Shown here piece after piece: positions 41,787 to 51,550 of a stretch of 59,147 nucleotides of DNA; within the stretch, counting starts at the first letter, position 1; every line of letters starts with the position of its first letter. The position numbers were made by a program, and so were the translations under genes. The notes under the pieces are model-generated. The model saw nothing but the letters and a program-made list of their open reading frames with translations, was not told where the DNA came from and searched no databases. The stretch is from Streptomyces sp. ISL-94. Lineage in GTDB: Bacteria > Actinomycetota > Actinomycetes > Streptomycetales > Streptomycetaceae. The DNA lies in assembly GCF_018614075.1 (NCBI RefSeq), contig NZ_JAGGOZ010000060.1:1-59147 (forward strand), read 5' to 3'.

Positions 41787-41836
41787 GCCCCTGGGGCTCC
41801 GCCCCAGACCCCGCGCCTCAAACGCCGGCGGGGCTG
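41787..41836 (-). repeat. GC-rich hairpin repeat, single inverted copy (locus E of five)
   Basis: Read on the minus strand it has the same core, GCCGGCGTTTGAGG, followed by a GGGGC/GCCCC hairpin. It sits between the convergent DUF5691 and icmB-like genes. The rest of this 260-bp gap shows no gene. Confidence 0.8.
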
Positions 41837-41977
41837 ATGGGGTTCCGCCCGGCCGCCAGGTGCACCTCAAAGATCGGGGCTCCGCCACGCACCCCGCGCC
41901 GCGGTGGCGGCCGGTAGCTGCCCGGCGGCAGGGGCGCGGGGAGTGGCCGCGAGGTGGGGTGGCCGGGCCGCCGGGGG

Positions 41978-42379
41978 CTACTGGCGGACGTGCGTGCGGA
42001 CCCAGTCCACGATCGACGTCGTCGTCGCGCCCGGAGTGAAGATCTCGGCCACGCCCTTCGCCTTCAGGGGGGCGATGTCGTCCTCCGGGATGATGCCGCC
42101 GCCGAAGACCTGGATGTCCTCCGCGTCGCGCTCCTTCAGGAGCTCCAGCACGCGCACGAACAGCGTGTTGTGGGCACCGGAGAGGATCGAGAGGCCGATC
42201 GCGTCGGCGTCCTCCTGGATCGCGGTGTCCACGATCTGCTCGGGGGTCTGGTGGAGGCCGGTGTAGATGACCTCCATGCCCGCGTCCCGCAGGGCCCGCG
42301 CGATCACCTTGGCGCCGCGGTCGTGGCCGTCGAGACCCGGCTTGGCCACCACCACACGGATCGGACCGGTCACACCCAT
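41978..42379 (-). CDS. icmB: Cobalamin-binding small subunit of an acyl-CoA mutase (isobutyryl-CoA mutase type)
   Basis: A 133-residue B12-binding domain. KPGLDGH19DRGAKVI is the D-x-H-x-x-G motif in which His provides the lower ligand of cobalamin; a later SILSGAHN and VFGGGIIP complete the fold. This is the size and sequence of the Streptomyces isobutyryl-CoA mutase small subunit; the large subunit gene is not within the window. ATG 42379 follows GGGAGGC. A methylmalonyl-CoA mutase subunit is the alternative, but those are normally fused to or adjacent to a large subunit. Confidence 0.82.
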   Translation of the reverse strand: MGVTGPIRVVVAKPGLDGHDRGAKVIARALRDAGMEVIYTGLHQTPEQIVDTAIQEDADAIGLSILSGAHNTLFVRVLELLKERDAEDIQVFGGGIIPEDDIAPLKAKGVAEIFTPGATTTSIVDWVRTHVRQ

Positions 42380-42553
42380 CGCACTGCCTCCCGAGTGAAC
42401 GAACGTTAAGTACAGCATCGCGCACGCCACCGTTTCACGGTCAAGCAGGAGGGGGAAATCACACGTGGGACGGCATTGCGCCCACCGTGCCGACAGCCGC
42501 ACGGCACGGTGGCGCTACCGGCCGCATCCCCAAAGGCTCAGGGGAGGCCGTCG

Positions 42554-43369
42554 ATGGGGCTGTCCATACGCTTGTCCGGCGCCGCGCTGCGGGCCGGGGC
42601 GCTCGAGGTGGTCGTGCTCGGCGGGCATCTCCTCCTCTATCCCACCGGGGTGTGCCAGGAGAAGGTGAGCCAGGGGATGGTGAGCCGGGGGAAGGCGGCC
42701 CAGGGGACGGTCGCCGACGCGCTTGCCGCCGTGCGGCCGCCCGTGCTGCTGCTTCACGGGTTCTCCGACAACCGCTCCGTCTTCGTCCTCCTGCGCCGCG
42801 CCCTCGGGGCAGACGGCCTCCGGCACGTGGAGGCGTACAACTACTCGCCCTTCGCCCGCGACCTGCGCGACACCGCCCGCCACCTCGCCCGGCGTGTCGA
42901 GGAGCTGTGCGCGCGCACCGGGCAGGAGCGGGTGGACCTGGTGGGGCACAGCCTGGGCGGGCTGGTCGGCCGGTACTACGTCCAGCGCCTCAGCGGCGAC
43001 GCCCGCGTCCGGACGCTCGTCACACTCGGCACCCCGCATTCCGGCACGCTGGTCGCCCCCTTCATGGACGCGCACCCGCTGGTGCGGCAGATGCGGCCCG
43101 ACTCCGAGGTGCTGGCCGAGCTGGCCGCGCCCGCGCCCGGCTGCGCGACGCGGTGTGTGGCGTTCTGGAGCGAGTTCGATGTCGTGATGGCCCCGGTCGG
43201 CACGGCCCGGATCGAGCATCCGGATCTACGTGTGGAGAACGTGCAGGTCACCGGCATCGGGCACCTCGCCCTGCCCGCCCACCCCACCGTGATCGCAGCG
43301 GTCCGGCGCACGCTCGACGGGCCCGGCCCGGCCGCCGTGGAGCGCGCGGGGGCCTCGTCCGTCGCATAG
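42554..43369 (+). CDS. Lipase-like alpha/beta hydrolase
   Basis: A 271-residue alpha/beta hydrolase. The nucleophile is S133 in VGHSLGGLVGRYY; HGFSDN near residue 82 is the oxyanion region; GHLALP near the end has the catalytic His. It resembles the triacylglycerol lipases of class 2 (LipA/EstA-type). A short hydrophobic N-terminus (GALEVVVLGGHLLLYP) could be an uncleaved signal or anchor. ATG 42554 follows GGGGAGG. The upstream frame lacks conservation. Confidence 0.85.
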   Translation: MGLSIRLSGAALRAGALEVVVLGGHLLLYPTGVCQEKVSQGMVSRGKAAQGTVADALAAVRPPVLLLHGFSDNRSVFVLLRRALGADGLRHVEAYNYSPFARDLRDTARHLARRVEELCARTGQERVDLVGHSLGGLVGRYYVQRLSGDARVRTLVTLGTPHSGTLVAPFMDAHPLVRQMRPDSEVLAELAAPAPGCATRCVAFWSEFDVVMAPVGTARIEHPDLRVENVQVTGIGHLALPAHPTVIAAVRRTLDGPGPAAVERAGASSVA

Positions 43370-43483
43370 ACGCCGAACCCCCGGAAGTCGAACGAATTTC
43401 GAACTCAAGGCCAAGGGTGCGTCTTTCGGCGACCGAAAGGCGGCCGAATGCCCGGTTCCCGCAATCTGGAAACCCGTCGAAGA

Positions 43484-43513
43484 TTGTCGTTGTGTGTAAC
43501 CGCCGGGTACAGT
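43484..43513 (+). promoter_or_regulatory. Promoter of the M23 peptidase gene
   Basis: TTGTCG (43484-43489) and TACAGT (43508-43513) are 18 bp apart, in a locally AT-richer stretch. The start of transcription should be near 43520, giving a 5' leader of about 70 bases. Confidence 0.6.
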
Positions 43514-43530
43514 CACGCCACTGCTCTCCT

Positions 43531-43553
43531 CCGGGGAACCTCTGATTCCCCGG
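43531..43553 (+). other. Hairpin in the 5' leader of the M23 gene
   Basis: CCGGGGAA (43531-43538) and TTCCCCGG (43546-43553) form a perfect 8-bp stem with a 7-base loop, 39 bases before the start codon. It may affect translation. It is not a complete c-di-AMP riboswitch. Confidence 0.55.
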
Positions 43554-43591
43554 CCACCCAGGCCATCACTGCCGAGGCGAAAGAGAAGTTG

Positions 43592-45103
43592 GTGAACGAC
43601 CGCCCCTCGCCGGGCCAGTATCCGGATCCCGGGTATGACGGCCTTGCCACCACCACTTTCGCTGGTGACTCGACCTACGTTTCCTATGAAACGCAGGGCC
43701 AGGGGGTCAACTACGCGGCATACGGCCCCTATGAGACCGGCGCGTACGACACCACCGCGTGGACCTCGCAGGAGGCCCACCTCTCCACGATCCCGGCCCA
43801 GTCCAACGGCTGGAACACCCCGGAAGCGGACTACTCCGGTTACGGGCAGTACCAGCAGCCCGCCTTCGGCTACGACACGGCCGCCGAGCAGACCGGGCAC
43901 TGGGCGGTGCCGGGCTACGAGCCCCTCATGGGCAGCGAGACCGGCGCGTACGACGCCACCGCCTGGAACACCGCGGCCCCCGCGGCCCCCGTGGCCCCCG
44001 ACGTCACCGAAACCCCGCTGCAGCAGCCCGAGGCCGACTACACGTACGACTACGCGTACGGATACCAGCCCGTGGCCGAGGAGCAGCTGCAGCAGCCGCA
44101 GCAGGAGTACGCGTACGAGGCCTACGCCTACGAGGCCCCTGCCGCGGAGCCTGACGCGTACGTCGAGACCGCCGTCTTCGAAGAGCGCGAAGAGGCCGAG
44201 GCGTTCGAGGAGTTCGAAGAGCTCGTCGACGGCGACACGCCCGGCGTGCACGACCTCCCCACCCAGGCGATGCCCGTGACCCCCGCTCCGCGCTCCACCC
44301 GACGGACCGCCCCCAAGGGCAACGCCAAGGGCAATGCGAAGAGCAGCTCCAAGGCGGGCAACAGCCGTCGCCGCACCCCGGCGAAGCGTTCCGCCCTGCT
44401 GACCGTGGCCGTGCCCTCCGCCTGCGTGATGGGCGTCGCGGGTGTCGCCGCCGCCTCCGTCGGCGGACTCACCGGCACGGAGAAGCCCGCCGAGGACACC
44501 ACCACGATGGCCGCGCCCGACCCGGCCTCGGTGAAGCCGGTCGCCGCGAACACCAAGCTCGACACCCAACTGGCCGCGCTCAGCGCGGACGCGGGCGACT
44601 TCGCGGACCGCGCGAGCCGTACGCAGGAGCGCATCGACCTGCGCCAGCGCCAGGACGAGGAAAAGAAGAAGAAGGCGGAGGAGGAGGCGGCGAAGGAGGC
44701 CGCCCGCCCCAAGTTCGCGATCCCCGTGCAGCAGCACGGCCTCAGCGCCAGCTTCGGGCAGGCCGGCGGCATGTGGATGTCCGTGCACACCGGTATCGAC
44801 TTCCCGGTCGGCTACGGCACCCCGGTCATGGCCGCCACCGACGGCACCGTGCGCACCCAGTGGAACAGCGCCTACGGCAACATGGCGATAGTGACCGCGC
44901 CCGACGGCACCGAGACCTGGTACTGCCACCTCAGCAGCACCAAGATCCGGTCCGGCAAGGTCAAGGCCGGCGACGTCATCGCGTACTCCGGCAACTCGGG
45001 CAACTCCACCGGCCCGCACCTCCACTTCGAGGTACGGCCCGGCGGCGGTTCCGCGATCGACCCGCTGGCGTGGCTGCGCAGCCACGGCCTGGATCCCCGG
45101 TAG
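43592..45103 (+). CDS. M23 (LytM-type) peptidoglycan endopeptidase with long cytoplasmic acidic tail
   Basis: A 503-residue protein. About 1-250 are an acidic, Tyr/Gln-rich cytoplasmic region with many TAAxx/YxY repeats; a basic segment and membrane helix follow (about 270-300), then a coiled coil with EEKKKK, then the LytM domain. Zinc ligands: H399-x3-D403 and H476-L-H478. GTG 43592 with AAAGAGAAG upstream is preferred over the upstream ATG 43448, because the predicted promoter lies between them. It faces pcrA across just 3 bp. Confidence 0.88.
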   Translation: MNDRPSPGQYPDPGYDGLATTTFAGDSTYVSYETQGQGVNYAAYGPYETGAYDTTAWTSQEAHLSTIPAQSNGWNTPEADYSGYGQYQQPAFGYDTAAEQTGHWAVPGYEPLMGSETGAYDATAWNTAAPAAPVAPDVTETPLQQPEADYTYDYAYGYQPVAEEQLQQPQQEYAYEAYAYEAPAAEPDAYVETAVFEEREEAEAFEEFEELVDGDTPGVHDLPTQAMPVTPAPRSTRRTAPKGNAKGNAKSSSKAGNSRRRTPAKRSALLTVAVPSACVMGVAGVAAASVGGLTGTEKPAEDTTTMAAPDPASVKPVAANTKLDTQLAALSADAGDFADRASRTQERIDLRQRQDEEKKKKAEEEAAKEAARPKFAIPVQQHGLSASFGQAGGMWMSVHTGIDFPVGYGTPVMAATDGTVRTQWNSAYGNMAIVTAPDGTETWYCHLSSTKIRSGKVKAGDVIAYSGNSGNSTGPHLHFEVRPGGGSAIDPLAWLRSHGLDPR

Positions 45104-45106
45104 CAG

Positions 45107-47683
45107 CTACAGCTTCTGGACCGGCGCGTAGCGCAGCAGCAGGCGCTTCGGCTTGTCGTCCCCGAAGTCGATGGTGGCCTGCGCATCGGCGCCCGCGCCC
45201 TTGACCTCCATGACGGTGCCGAGCCCGAACTGGTCGTGCGTGACCCGGTCCCCGACCGCCAGGGCGATCACCGGCTTGTCGGCGGCCCGGCGCGTCGCGA
45301 ACCCGGACGGGCCCGACTTCGTACGCGACGAGGACAGGAACGCCTCCGGCGAGGTGCCGAACGAGGCCCTTCCGCCGCCCGAGCCCGAGCCCGACGACCC
45401 GTAGCCCGACGACCCGTAGCCGGAGCCGGAGCTCCGCATCGGACCGGCCGGCTTCTGGGCCGCGCCCGTGCGCTTCCACTGGAGGTACTCGTCCGGGATC
45501 TCCTCCAGGAACCGCGACGGCGGGTTGTACGAGGGCGTACCCCAGGCGCTGCGCATCGAGGAGCGGGTCAGGTACAGCCGCTCGCGCGCCCGCGTGATGC
45601 CGACGTACGCGAGGCGGCGCTCCTCCTCGAGCTCCTTGGTCTGGCCCAGCGCCCGCATGTGCGGGAAGACCCCGTCCTCCATGCCGGTCAGGAAGACCAC
45701 CGGGAACTCCAAGCCCTTGGCCGTGTGCAGGGTCATCAGCGTGATGACGCCCGTGCCCTCGGTGTCCTCGTCCGGGATCTGGTCGGAGTCGGCGACGAGC
45801 GCGACCTGCTCGAGGAACTCGGCCAGGGTGCCGGAGCCGGGAGCCGGGGCGCCGGTCTCGGCCGCCTCGGCGGCAGCCGCCTCCCGGGCCTGCTCGAACT
45901 CCAGCGCCACGGCCGCGAGTTCCTGAAGGTTCTCGATGCGCGTCTCGTCCTGCGGATCGGTCGACGCCTGGAGCTCGGCGAGGTAGCCGGTGCGTTCCAG
46001 CACCGCTTCCAGGACCACCGCCGGGCCGGCGCCCGAGTCGACGATCGTGCGGAGCTCCTCCATCAGCACGTTGAACCGCTTCACCGCGTTCGTCGAGCGC
46101 GCGGCCATGCCGAAGGCCTCGTCCACACGCCGCAGCGCCTGCGGGAAGGTGATCTTCTCGCGCATCGCGAGGGCATCGATCATCGCCTCGGCGCGCTCGC
46201 CGATGCCGCGCTTGGGCGTGTTCAGGATCCGGCGCAGCGGGACGTTGTCCTCGGGGTTGGCGAGGACGCGCAGGTACGCGAGGACGTCGCGGACCTCCTT
46301 GCGCTCGTAGAAGCGGACACCGCCGACGACCTTGTAGGGCAGTCCGACGCGGATGAAGATCTCCTCGAACACACGCGACTGGGCGTTGGTCCGGTAGAAG
46401 ATCGCGACGTCGCCCGCCTTGGCGGTGCCCGCGTCCGTCAGCCGGTCGATCTCGTCGGCGACGAACTGCGCCTCGTCGTGCTCGGTGTCCGCGACGTAGC
46501 CGGTGATGACGGCGCCGGTGCCGGCCTCGGTCCACAGGTTCTTGGCGCGGCGGTTCTCGTTGCGCTCGATGACCGCGTTGGCGGCGGACAGGATCGTCTG
46601 GGTGGAGCGGTAGTTCTGCTCCAGCAGGATCGTCGTCGCGTCCTTGTAGTCCTCCTCGAACTGGAGGATGTTGCGGATGGTCGCGCCGCGGAAGGCGTAG
46701 ATCGACTGGTCGGCGTCACCCACCACGCACAGCTCGGCCGGCGGCAGGTCCGGGTAGCCGGTGCCGACCAGCTCGCGCACGAGCGTGTACTGGGCGTGGT
46801 TGGTGTCCTGGTACTCGTCGACCAGGACGTGCCGGAAGCGGCGCCGGTAGTGCTCGGCGACGTCCGGGAACGCCTGGAGCAGGTGCACCGTGGTCATGAT
46901 GATGTCGTCGAAGTCGAGCGCGTTGGCCTCGCGCAGCCGCCCCTGGTACATGGCGTACGCCTGGGCGAGGGTCTTCTCGAATCCTCCCCCAGACTCCGTC
47001 CGGGAGGTGCCCCCAGCTGCCTGGTCGGCGAAGGCTTCCTCGTCGATCAGCTCGTTCTTGAGGTTCGAGATCTTGGCGTTGAAGGCCTTGGGCGGGAACT
47101 TCTTCGGGTCCAGGTCCAGGTCGCGGCAGACGAGCGCCATCAGGCGCTTCGAGTCGGCCGCGTCGTAGATCGAGAACGAGGAGGTGAAACCGAGCCTCTT
47201 GGACTCGCGGCGCAGGATGCGGACGCACGCGCTGTGGAAGGTGGAGACCCACATGGCGTTGGCGCGCGGGCCGACCAGGGCCTCGACGCGCTCCTTCATC
47301 TCGCCGGCGGCCTTGTTGGTGAAGGTGATCGCCAGGATCTGGCCGGGGTGGACGTTCCGCGCGGACAGCAGGTGTCCGATGCGGTGGGTCAGCACCCGGG
47401 TCTTGCCGGAGCCGGCGCCGGCCACGATGAGCAGCGGCGAGCCCGCGTGGACCACGGCCGCGCGCTGCTGCTCGTTCAGCCCGTCGAGGAGCGTCGCCGG
47501 GTCGATGACGGGCCGCGGGGCGCCGTCCCGGTAGTACGCGTCCCGGAACATGGGCACGTCGAACCGGCCGCCGAAGAGATCGTCCGCGCCCGGCTCCGGG
47601 GCGGCGTGATCCTCGGGCGGCGGGGGGACCTCGTCGGAGGGGGTGAGGTCCGCCAGGAAACTGTCGTCAAAGAGGCTGCTCAT
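45107..47683 (-). CDS. pcrA: UvrD/PcrA-family DNA helicase
   Basis: An 858-residue SF1A helicase that unwinds DNA in repair and replication. Q-motif LNEQQ, Walker A GAGSGKT (K94), DEYQD (Walker B) and the SF1 motif V/VI region YVGITRARERL. The end is Gly/Ser-rich, as in actinobacterial PcrA, with a final Tudor-like domain (DRVTHDQFGLGTVMEV). Residues 223-234 (AGGTSRTESGGG) are encoded by a 36-bp insertion, an interspersed repeat, and interrupt a region that is otherwise well conserved. Divergent from the small membrane protein gene. Confidence 0.94.
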   Translation of the reverse strand: MSSLFDDSFLADLTPSDEVPPPPEDHAAPEPGADDLFGGRFDVPMFRDAYYRDGAPRPVIDPATLLDGLNEQQRAAVVHAGSPLLIVAGAGSGKTRVLTHRIGHLLSARNVHPGQILAITFTNKAAGEMKERVEALVGPRANAMWVSTFHSACVRILRRESKRLGFTSSFSIYDAADSKRLMALVCRDLDLDPKKFPPKAFNAKISNLKNELIDEEAFADQAAGGTSRTESGGGFEKTLAQAYAMYQGRLREANALDFDDIIMTTVHLLQAFPDVAEHYRRRFRHVLVDEYQDTNHAQYTLVRELVGTGYPDLPPAELCVVGDADQSIYAFRGATIRNILQFEEDYKDATTILLEQNYRSTQTILSAANAVIERNENRRAKNLWTEAGTGAVITGYVADTEHDEAQFVADEIDRLTDAGTAKAGDVAIFYRTNAQSRVFEEIFIRVGLPYKVVGGVRFYERKEVRDVLAYLRVLANPEDNVPLRRILNTPKRGIGERAEAMIDALAMREKITFPQALRRVDEAFGMAARSTNAVKRFNVLMEELRTIVDSGAGPAVVLEAVLERTGYLAELQASTDPQDETRIENLQELAAVALEFEQAREAAAAEAAETGAPAPGSGTLAEFLEQVALVADSDQIPDEDTEGTGVITLMTLHTAKGLEFPVVFLTGMEDGVFPHMRALGQTKELEEERRLAYVGITRARERLYLTRSSMRSAWGTPSYNPPSRFLEEIPDEYLQWKRTGAAQKPAGPMRSSGSGYGSSGYGSSGSGSGGGRASFGTSPEAFLSSSRTKSGPSGFATRRAADKPVIALAVGDRVTHDQFGLGTVMEVKGAGADAQATIDFGDDKPKRLLLRYAPVQKL
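46982..47017 (-). repeat. 36-bp interspersed repeat inserted in frame in pcrA
   Basis: Read on the minus strand the element begins GCTGGGGGCACCTCCCGG and ends TGGGGGAGGA. It forms a hairpin: CCTCCC with GGGAGG, and inside GAC with GTC. I recognise this as a common Streptomyces intergenic repeat (GGGGGCACCTCCC...GGGGGAGG). Its length, 36 bp, keeps the reading frame, adding 12 residues to PcrA. Confidence 0.78.
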
Positions 47684-47781
47684 CGCATTCCGAGTCTAGG
47701 GGGCGGGACCGACAGCCGGTTCCGCCCCCGGAAAATCGGCCCAGACCGGCGCCCGGGCGCACGGCGGTCGACCGGTCAAAG

Positions 47782-47869
47782 CCTGCGCGAGGCCCGCGCG
47801 GGCCCTGCGCGAGGTCTTCGCGGGGCCTGCGCGAGGTCTTCGCGGGGCCTGCGCGAGGTCTTCGCGGGG
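47782..47869. repeat. 22-bp tandem repeat with internal hairpins, upstream of pcrA
   Basis: Four units of 22 bp: the last three (47804, 47826, 47848) are identical, CCTGCGCGAGGTCTTCGCGGGG-like in the sense of CCTGCGCGAG plus GTCTTCGCGGGG, while the first (47782) is diverged. Each contains CGCGA/TCGCG arms that can form a hairpin. The repeat lies in the divergent region between pcrA (start 47683) and the membrane protein gene (47967). Confidence 0.88.
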
Positions 47870-47966
47870 CCTGCCCGGAGCCCTGCGCAGGCCTGCGGGG
47901 GGACGTCCCCCCGGCCCGGCACACCTGCCCGGAATCCGCGGGTGGCCGCCCCGTACGCTCGACGCC

Positions 47967-48320
47967 ATGACTGTCCTCATCAACGCCTTCGTCGGCCTCC
48001 ACATCATCGGTATCGCCTCGCTCCTCGGCGGCTTCCTGACCCAGATGAAGGCGATGAGCGCGGGCACCGCGCGCTTCGTGCCCGCCATGCTGCACGGCGC
48101 GCTCACCATGCTGGTCACCGGCGTGCTCCTCGTCGGCTTCCGCGAGATGGACGGCTCCGCCCTCAACCACATCAAGATCGGCGTGAAGCTCGCGATCCTC
48201 TTCGTGGCCCTCGCCCTCGTCTACGTCAAGCGCGACGAGGAGCGGGTGGAGAAAGCCCTGTTCGGCGCGGTCGGCGGACTGACCGTGATCAATATCTTCA
48301 TCGCCGTCCTCTGGCACTGA
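47967..48320 (+). CDS. Small four-helix membrane protein
   Basis: A 117-residue protein with four membrane segments (about 3-25, 40-60, 68-85 and 95-115) and little else. No known motif; the organisation recalls small integral membrane proteins conserved near pcrA in Streptomyces. ATG 47967. It is the only gene between the divergent 22-bp repeat region and the NlpC gene. Function unknown. Confidence 0.82.
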   Translation: MTVLINAFVGLHIIGIASLLGGFLTQMKAMSAGTARFVPAMLHGALTMLVTGVLLVGFREMDGSALNHIKIGVKLAILFVALALVYVKRDEERVEKALFGAVGGLTVINIFIAVLWH

Positions 48321-48447
48321 TCCGCATCGGTCCCGGTCGGCCATCTGCGGTCGCATCAGACCACTTACGATCATCCCGTCATCGGCCCGTTATCTCCGCT
48401 CTAGCGTCCTCCTCCAAGCACCGAGAGAGGAAGGACGTGAGGCCCTC

Positions 48448-49527
<1,080 letters not shown>

Positions 49528-49657
49528 CGGGCGTAACCGTAACGGCGACGCGGCACGCCGCGAGCGGGCCGGCGAACGAGCCATACCCAGAGCCCCTGGG
49601 CTCCGCCGATCACGAATGAGCGGTCCGAACCCACCAAGAAGGTAAGACAGGCAACGC

Positions 49658-50770
49658 CTACGGCGCCTTGACCGTCTTGCTCAGCCAGTCGAAGGTCTGC
49701 GGCAGCTGCTTCGACCACGAGTCGAGGTTGTGGCCGCCGGTCACCTTCTCCGCGTGCACCACGGTCGGGCTCTGCGCGATCGCCTTGAGGTCCATGCCGG
49801 ACAGGTAGCCGTCCTGCTCCGCTCCCGACATCCACAGCGAGACCGCCGGCGGCACGGGCGCGGCCTTCAGCACGTGCTTCAGGTTGTGGGTGCGGCGCAG
49901 CTCCGGATCCTGCGCGATCAGCGACGAGGGCTCCTGGCCGGGGTCGTTGTAGCCGGACAGGGAGACGGCCGCGCTGTAGCGGTCGGGGTGGGCGATCGCC
50001 AGCTTGGCGGCGCAGTACGCGCCGGCCGAGTACCCGGCGACGCCCCAGGTGCGGGCCTCGTCCGAGACCCGGAAGTTGTCGGTGACCATCTTGCGGACGT
50101 CGACGCTGAACCAGCTGTCCGCGTTGACCTTGCCGGGGATGTTGGCGCAGCCGGTGTCGGCGCTGCCCAGCAGCATGGCGCGCGGCGAGACCAGGATGAA
50201 CGGCTTCACCTTGCCGCTCTTCATCAGCGGCTCCAGCACCTCGTGCGCCTTGAGCCCCTGGAACCAGGACTTGCCCGTTCCGGGTATGCCCGGGATCAGC
50301 TCGACCACCGGGAACTTCTTGTCCTTGAAGGCCGGGTCGTCGTACTGCGGCGGCAGCCACACCATGACGTCGCCCTTGACCCCGGAGATCTTTCCGTCCA
50401 GCTCGGTCTTGCGGACCCGGCCGCCGAGCCCTTCGACCGGCTGGAACGCCTGCTTCACCTTCGGCTCGGCCTTGACCTCCGAGGCCTTCTTCCCGCCGAG
50501 CCCGTCCGGGCCGAGGTCGGGAGCGGCGGTGACGTAGGTGCCGGTGCCGAACAGGTCACCCCAGGACGCGTAGAAGTTCATGTCCCGGTTGACCGCCACG
50601 AACACCAGCGCGATGGCGGTGACCTGCGCGAAGACCACCATGAGGCCGCGGGTCGCGACGCGCACGGCGGCGGGGCCGCGCACCTTGCCCCACACGGCAA
50701 GCGGCAGGACGACGGCGATCGCGGCCAGCGCGGCCACCGTCGCGAAGAGGGGGGTCCCCGTCAGGCTCAT
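49658..50770 (-). CDS. Membrane-anchored esterase (antigen 85/esterase D-type alpha/beta hydrolase)
   Basis: A 370-residue protein. Two N-terminal membrane helices are followed by a beta-sheet-rich hydrolase. The nucleophile is S248 in VAGYSAGAYCAAKLA; SGAEQDGYL and GGHNLDSW carry acidic and His residues. The fold resembles the mycolyltransferase/esterase D group. ATG 50770 has GGGTGA upstream; the alternative start 50782 would be TTG. Its substrate, probably an acyl ester outside the membrane, is unknown. Converges on NlpC with a 130-bp gap. Confidence 0.83.
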   Translation of the reverse strand: MSLTGTPLFATVAALAAIAVVLPLAVWGKVRGPAAVRVATRGLMVVFAQVTAIALVFVAVNRDMNFYASWGDLFGTGTYVTAAPDLGPDGLGGKKASEVKAEPKVKQAFQPVEGLGGRVRKTELDGKISGVKGDVMVWLPPQYDDPAFKDKKFPVVELIPGIPGTGKSWFQGLKAHEVLEPLMKSGKVKPFILVSPRAMLLGSADTGCANIPGKVNADSWFSVDVRKMVTDNFRVSDEARTWGVAGYSAGAYCAAKLAIAHPDRYSAAVSLSGYNDPGQEPSSLIAQDPELRRTHNLKHVLKAAPVPPAVSLWMSGAEQDGYLSGMDLKAIAQSPTVVHAEKVTGGHNLDSWSKQLPQTFDWLSKTVKAP

Positions 50771-50860
50771 CACGTCACCCAAGAGGGCGGCGCGACGCCG
50801 TCCGGTTGCCCCTCCCCCCTGCGTCGTGGATCACACCCGGCCTGCCGGAACGCCGGACGG

Positions 50861-51550
50861 TCACACCAGACGGCGCGCCGTGGCCCAGCGGGTCAGCTCG
50901 TGGCGGTTGGAGAGCTGGAGCTTCCTGAGGACCGCCGAGACGTGCGACTCGACCGTCTTCACCGAGATGAAGAGCTGCTTGGCGATCTCCTTGTACGCGT
51001 ACCCGCGCGCGATCAGCCGCAACACCTCGCGCTCGCGCTGCGTGAGGCGGTCGAGGTCCTCGTCGACCGGCGGCGCGTCCGTTGAGGCGAAGGCGTCGAG
51101 CACGAAGCCCGCCAGCCGCGGCGAGAACACCGCGTCCCCGTCCTGCACCCGGAACACCGAGTTCACCAGGTCGGTGCCGGTGATGGTCTTGGTGACGTAG
51201 CCGCGCGCGCCGCCCCGGATGACGCCGATGACGTCCTCGGCCGCGTCCGACACCGACAGGGCCAGGAACCGTACGGGGTTCTCGGCCGCCGCCATCAGCG
51301 GGGCGCAGCGGCGCAGCACCTCGACCCCGCCGCCGCCGGGCAGGTGCACGTCGAGCAGGACCACCTCGGGCCGGGTGGCGGTGATGACGGTGACGGCCTG
51401 GTCCACGTCGGCGGCCTCGCCCACGACCTCGACGCCGGTCCGTTCCGTGTCGCCGATCTCGGCCTGTACGCCCGTCCTGAACATCCGGTGGTCATCGACG
51501 AGGACCACCCGGACCCTCCTGGTCTCCGTTACAGCGTTGTCCTCGGTCAT
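50861..51550 (-). CDS. LuxR-type response regulator of a PspC-kinase pair
   Basis: A 229-residue response regulator. Receiver domain residues 13-130 with D20 in VDDHRMF and the phosphorylated D67 in VVLLDVHLPG; C-terminal LuxR helix-turn-helix (LTQREREVLRLIARGYAYKEIAKQLFIS...). It overlaps the histidine kinase stop by 4 bp (ATGA). This is the partner of the PspC-domain kinase, and its targets probably include the divergent PspC/LiaF-like gene. Confidence 0.9.
   Translation of the reverse strand: MTEDNAVTETRRVRVVLVDDHRMFRTGVQAEIGDTERTGVEVVGEAADVDQAVTVITATRPEVVLLDVHLPGGGGVEVLRRCAPLMAAAENPVRFLALSVSDAAEDVIGVIRGGARGYVTKTITGTDLVNSVFRVQDGDAVFSPRLAGFVLDAFASTDAPPVDEDLDRLTQREREVLRLIARGYAYKEIAKQLFISVKTVESHVSAVLRKLQLSNRHELTRWATARRLV

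Noticed and set aside
43501..43591. Possible c-di-AMP (ydaO/yuaA) riboswitch before the M23 gene, because of GGGGAACC and a cell-wall hydrolase target
   Set aside because: The rest of the conserved core, in particular a CCGACCCGAACCCG-like segment and the terminal ACCTCG, is absent and the leader is too short.
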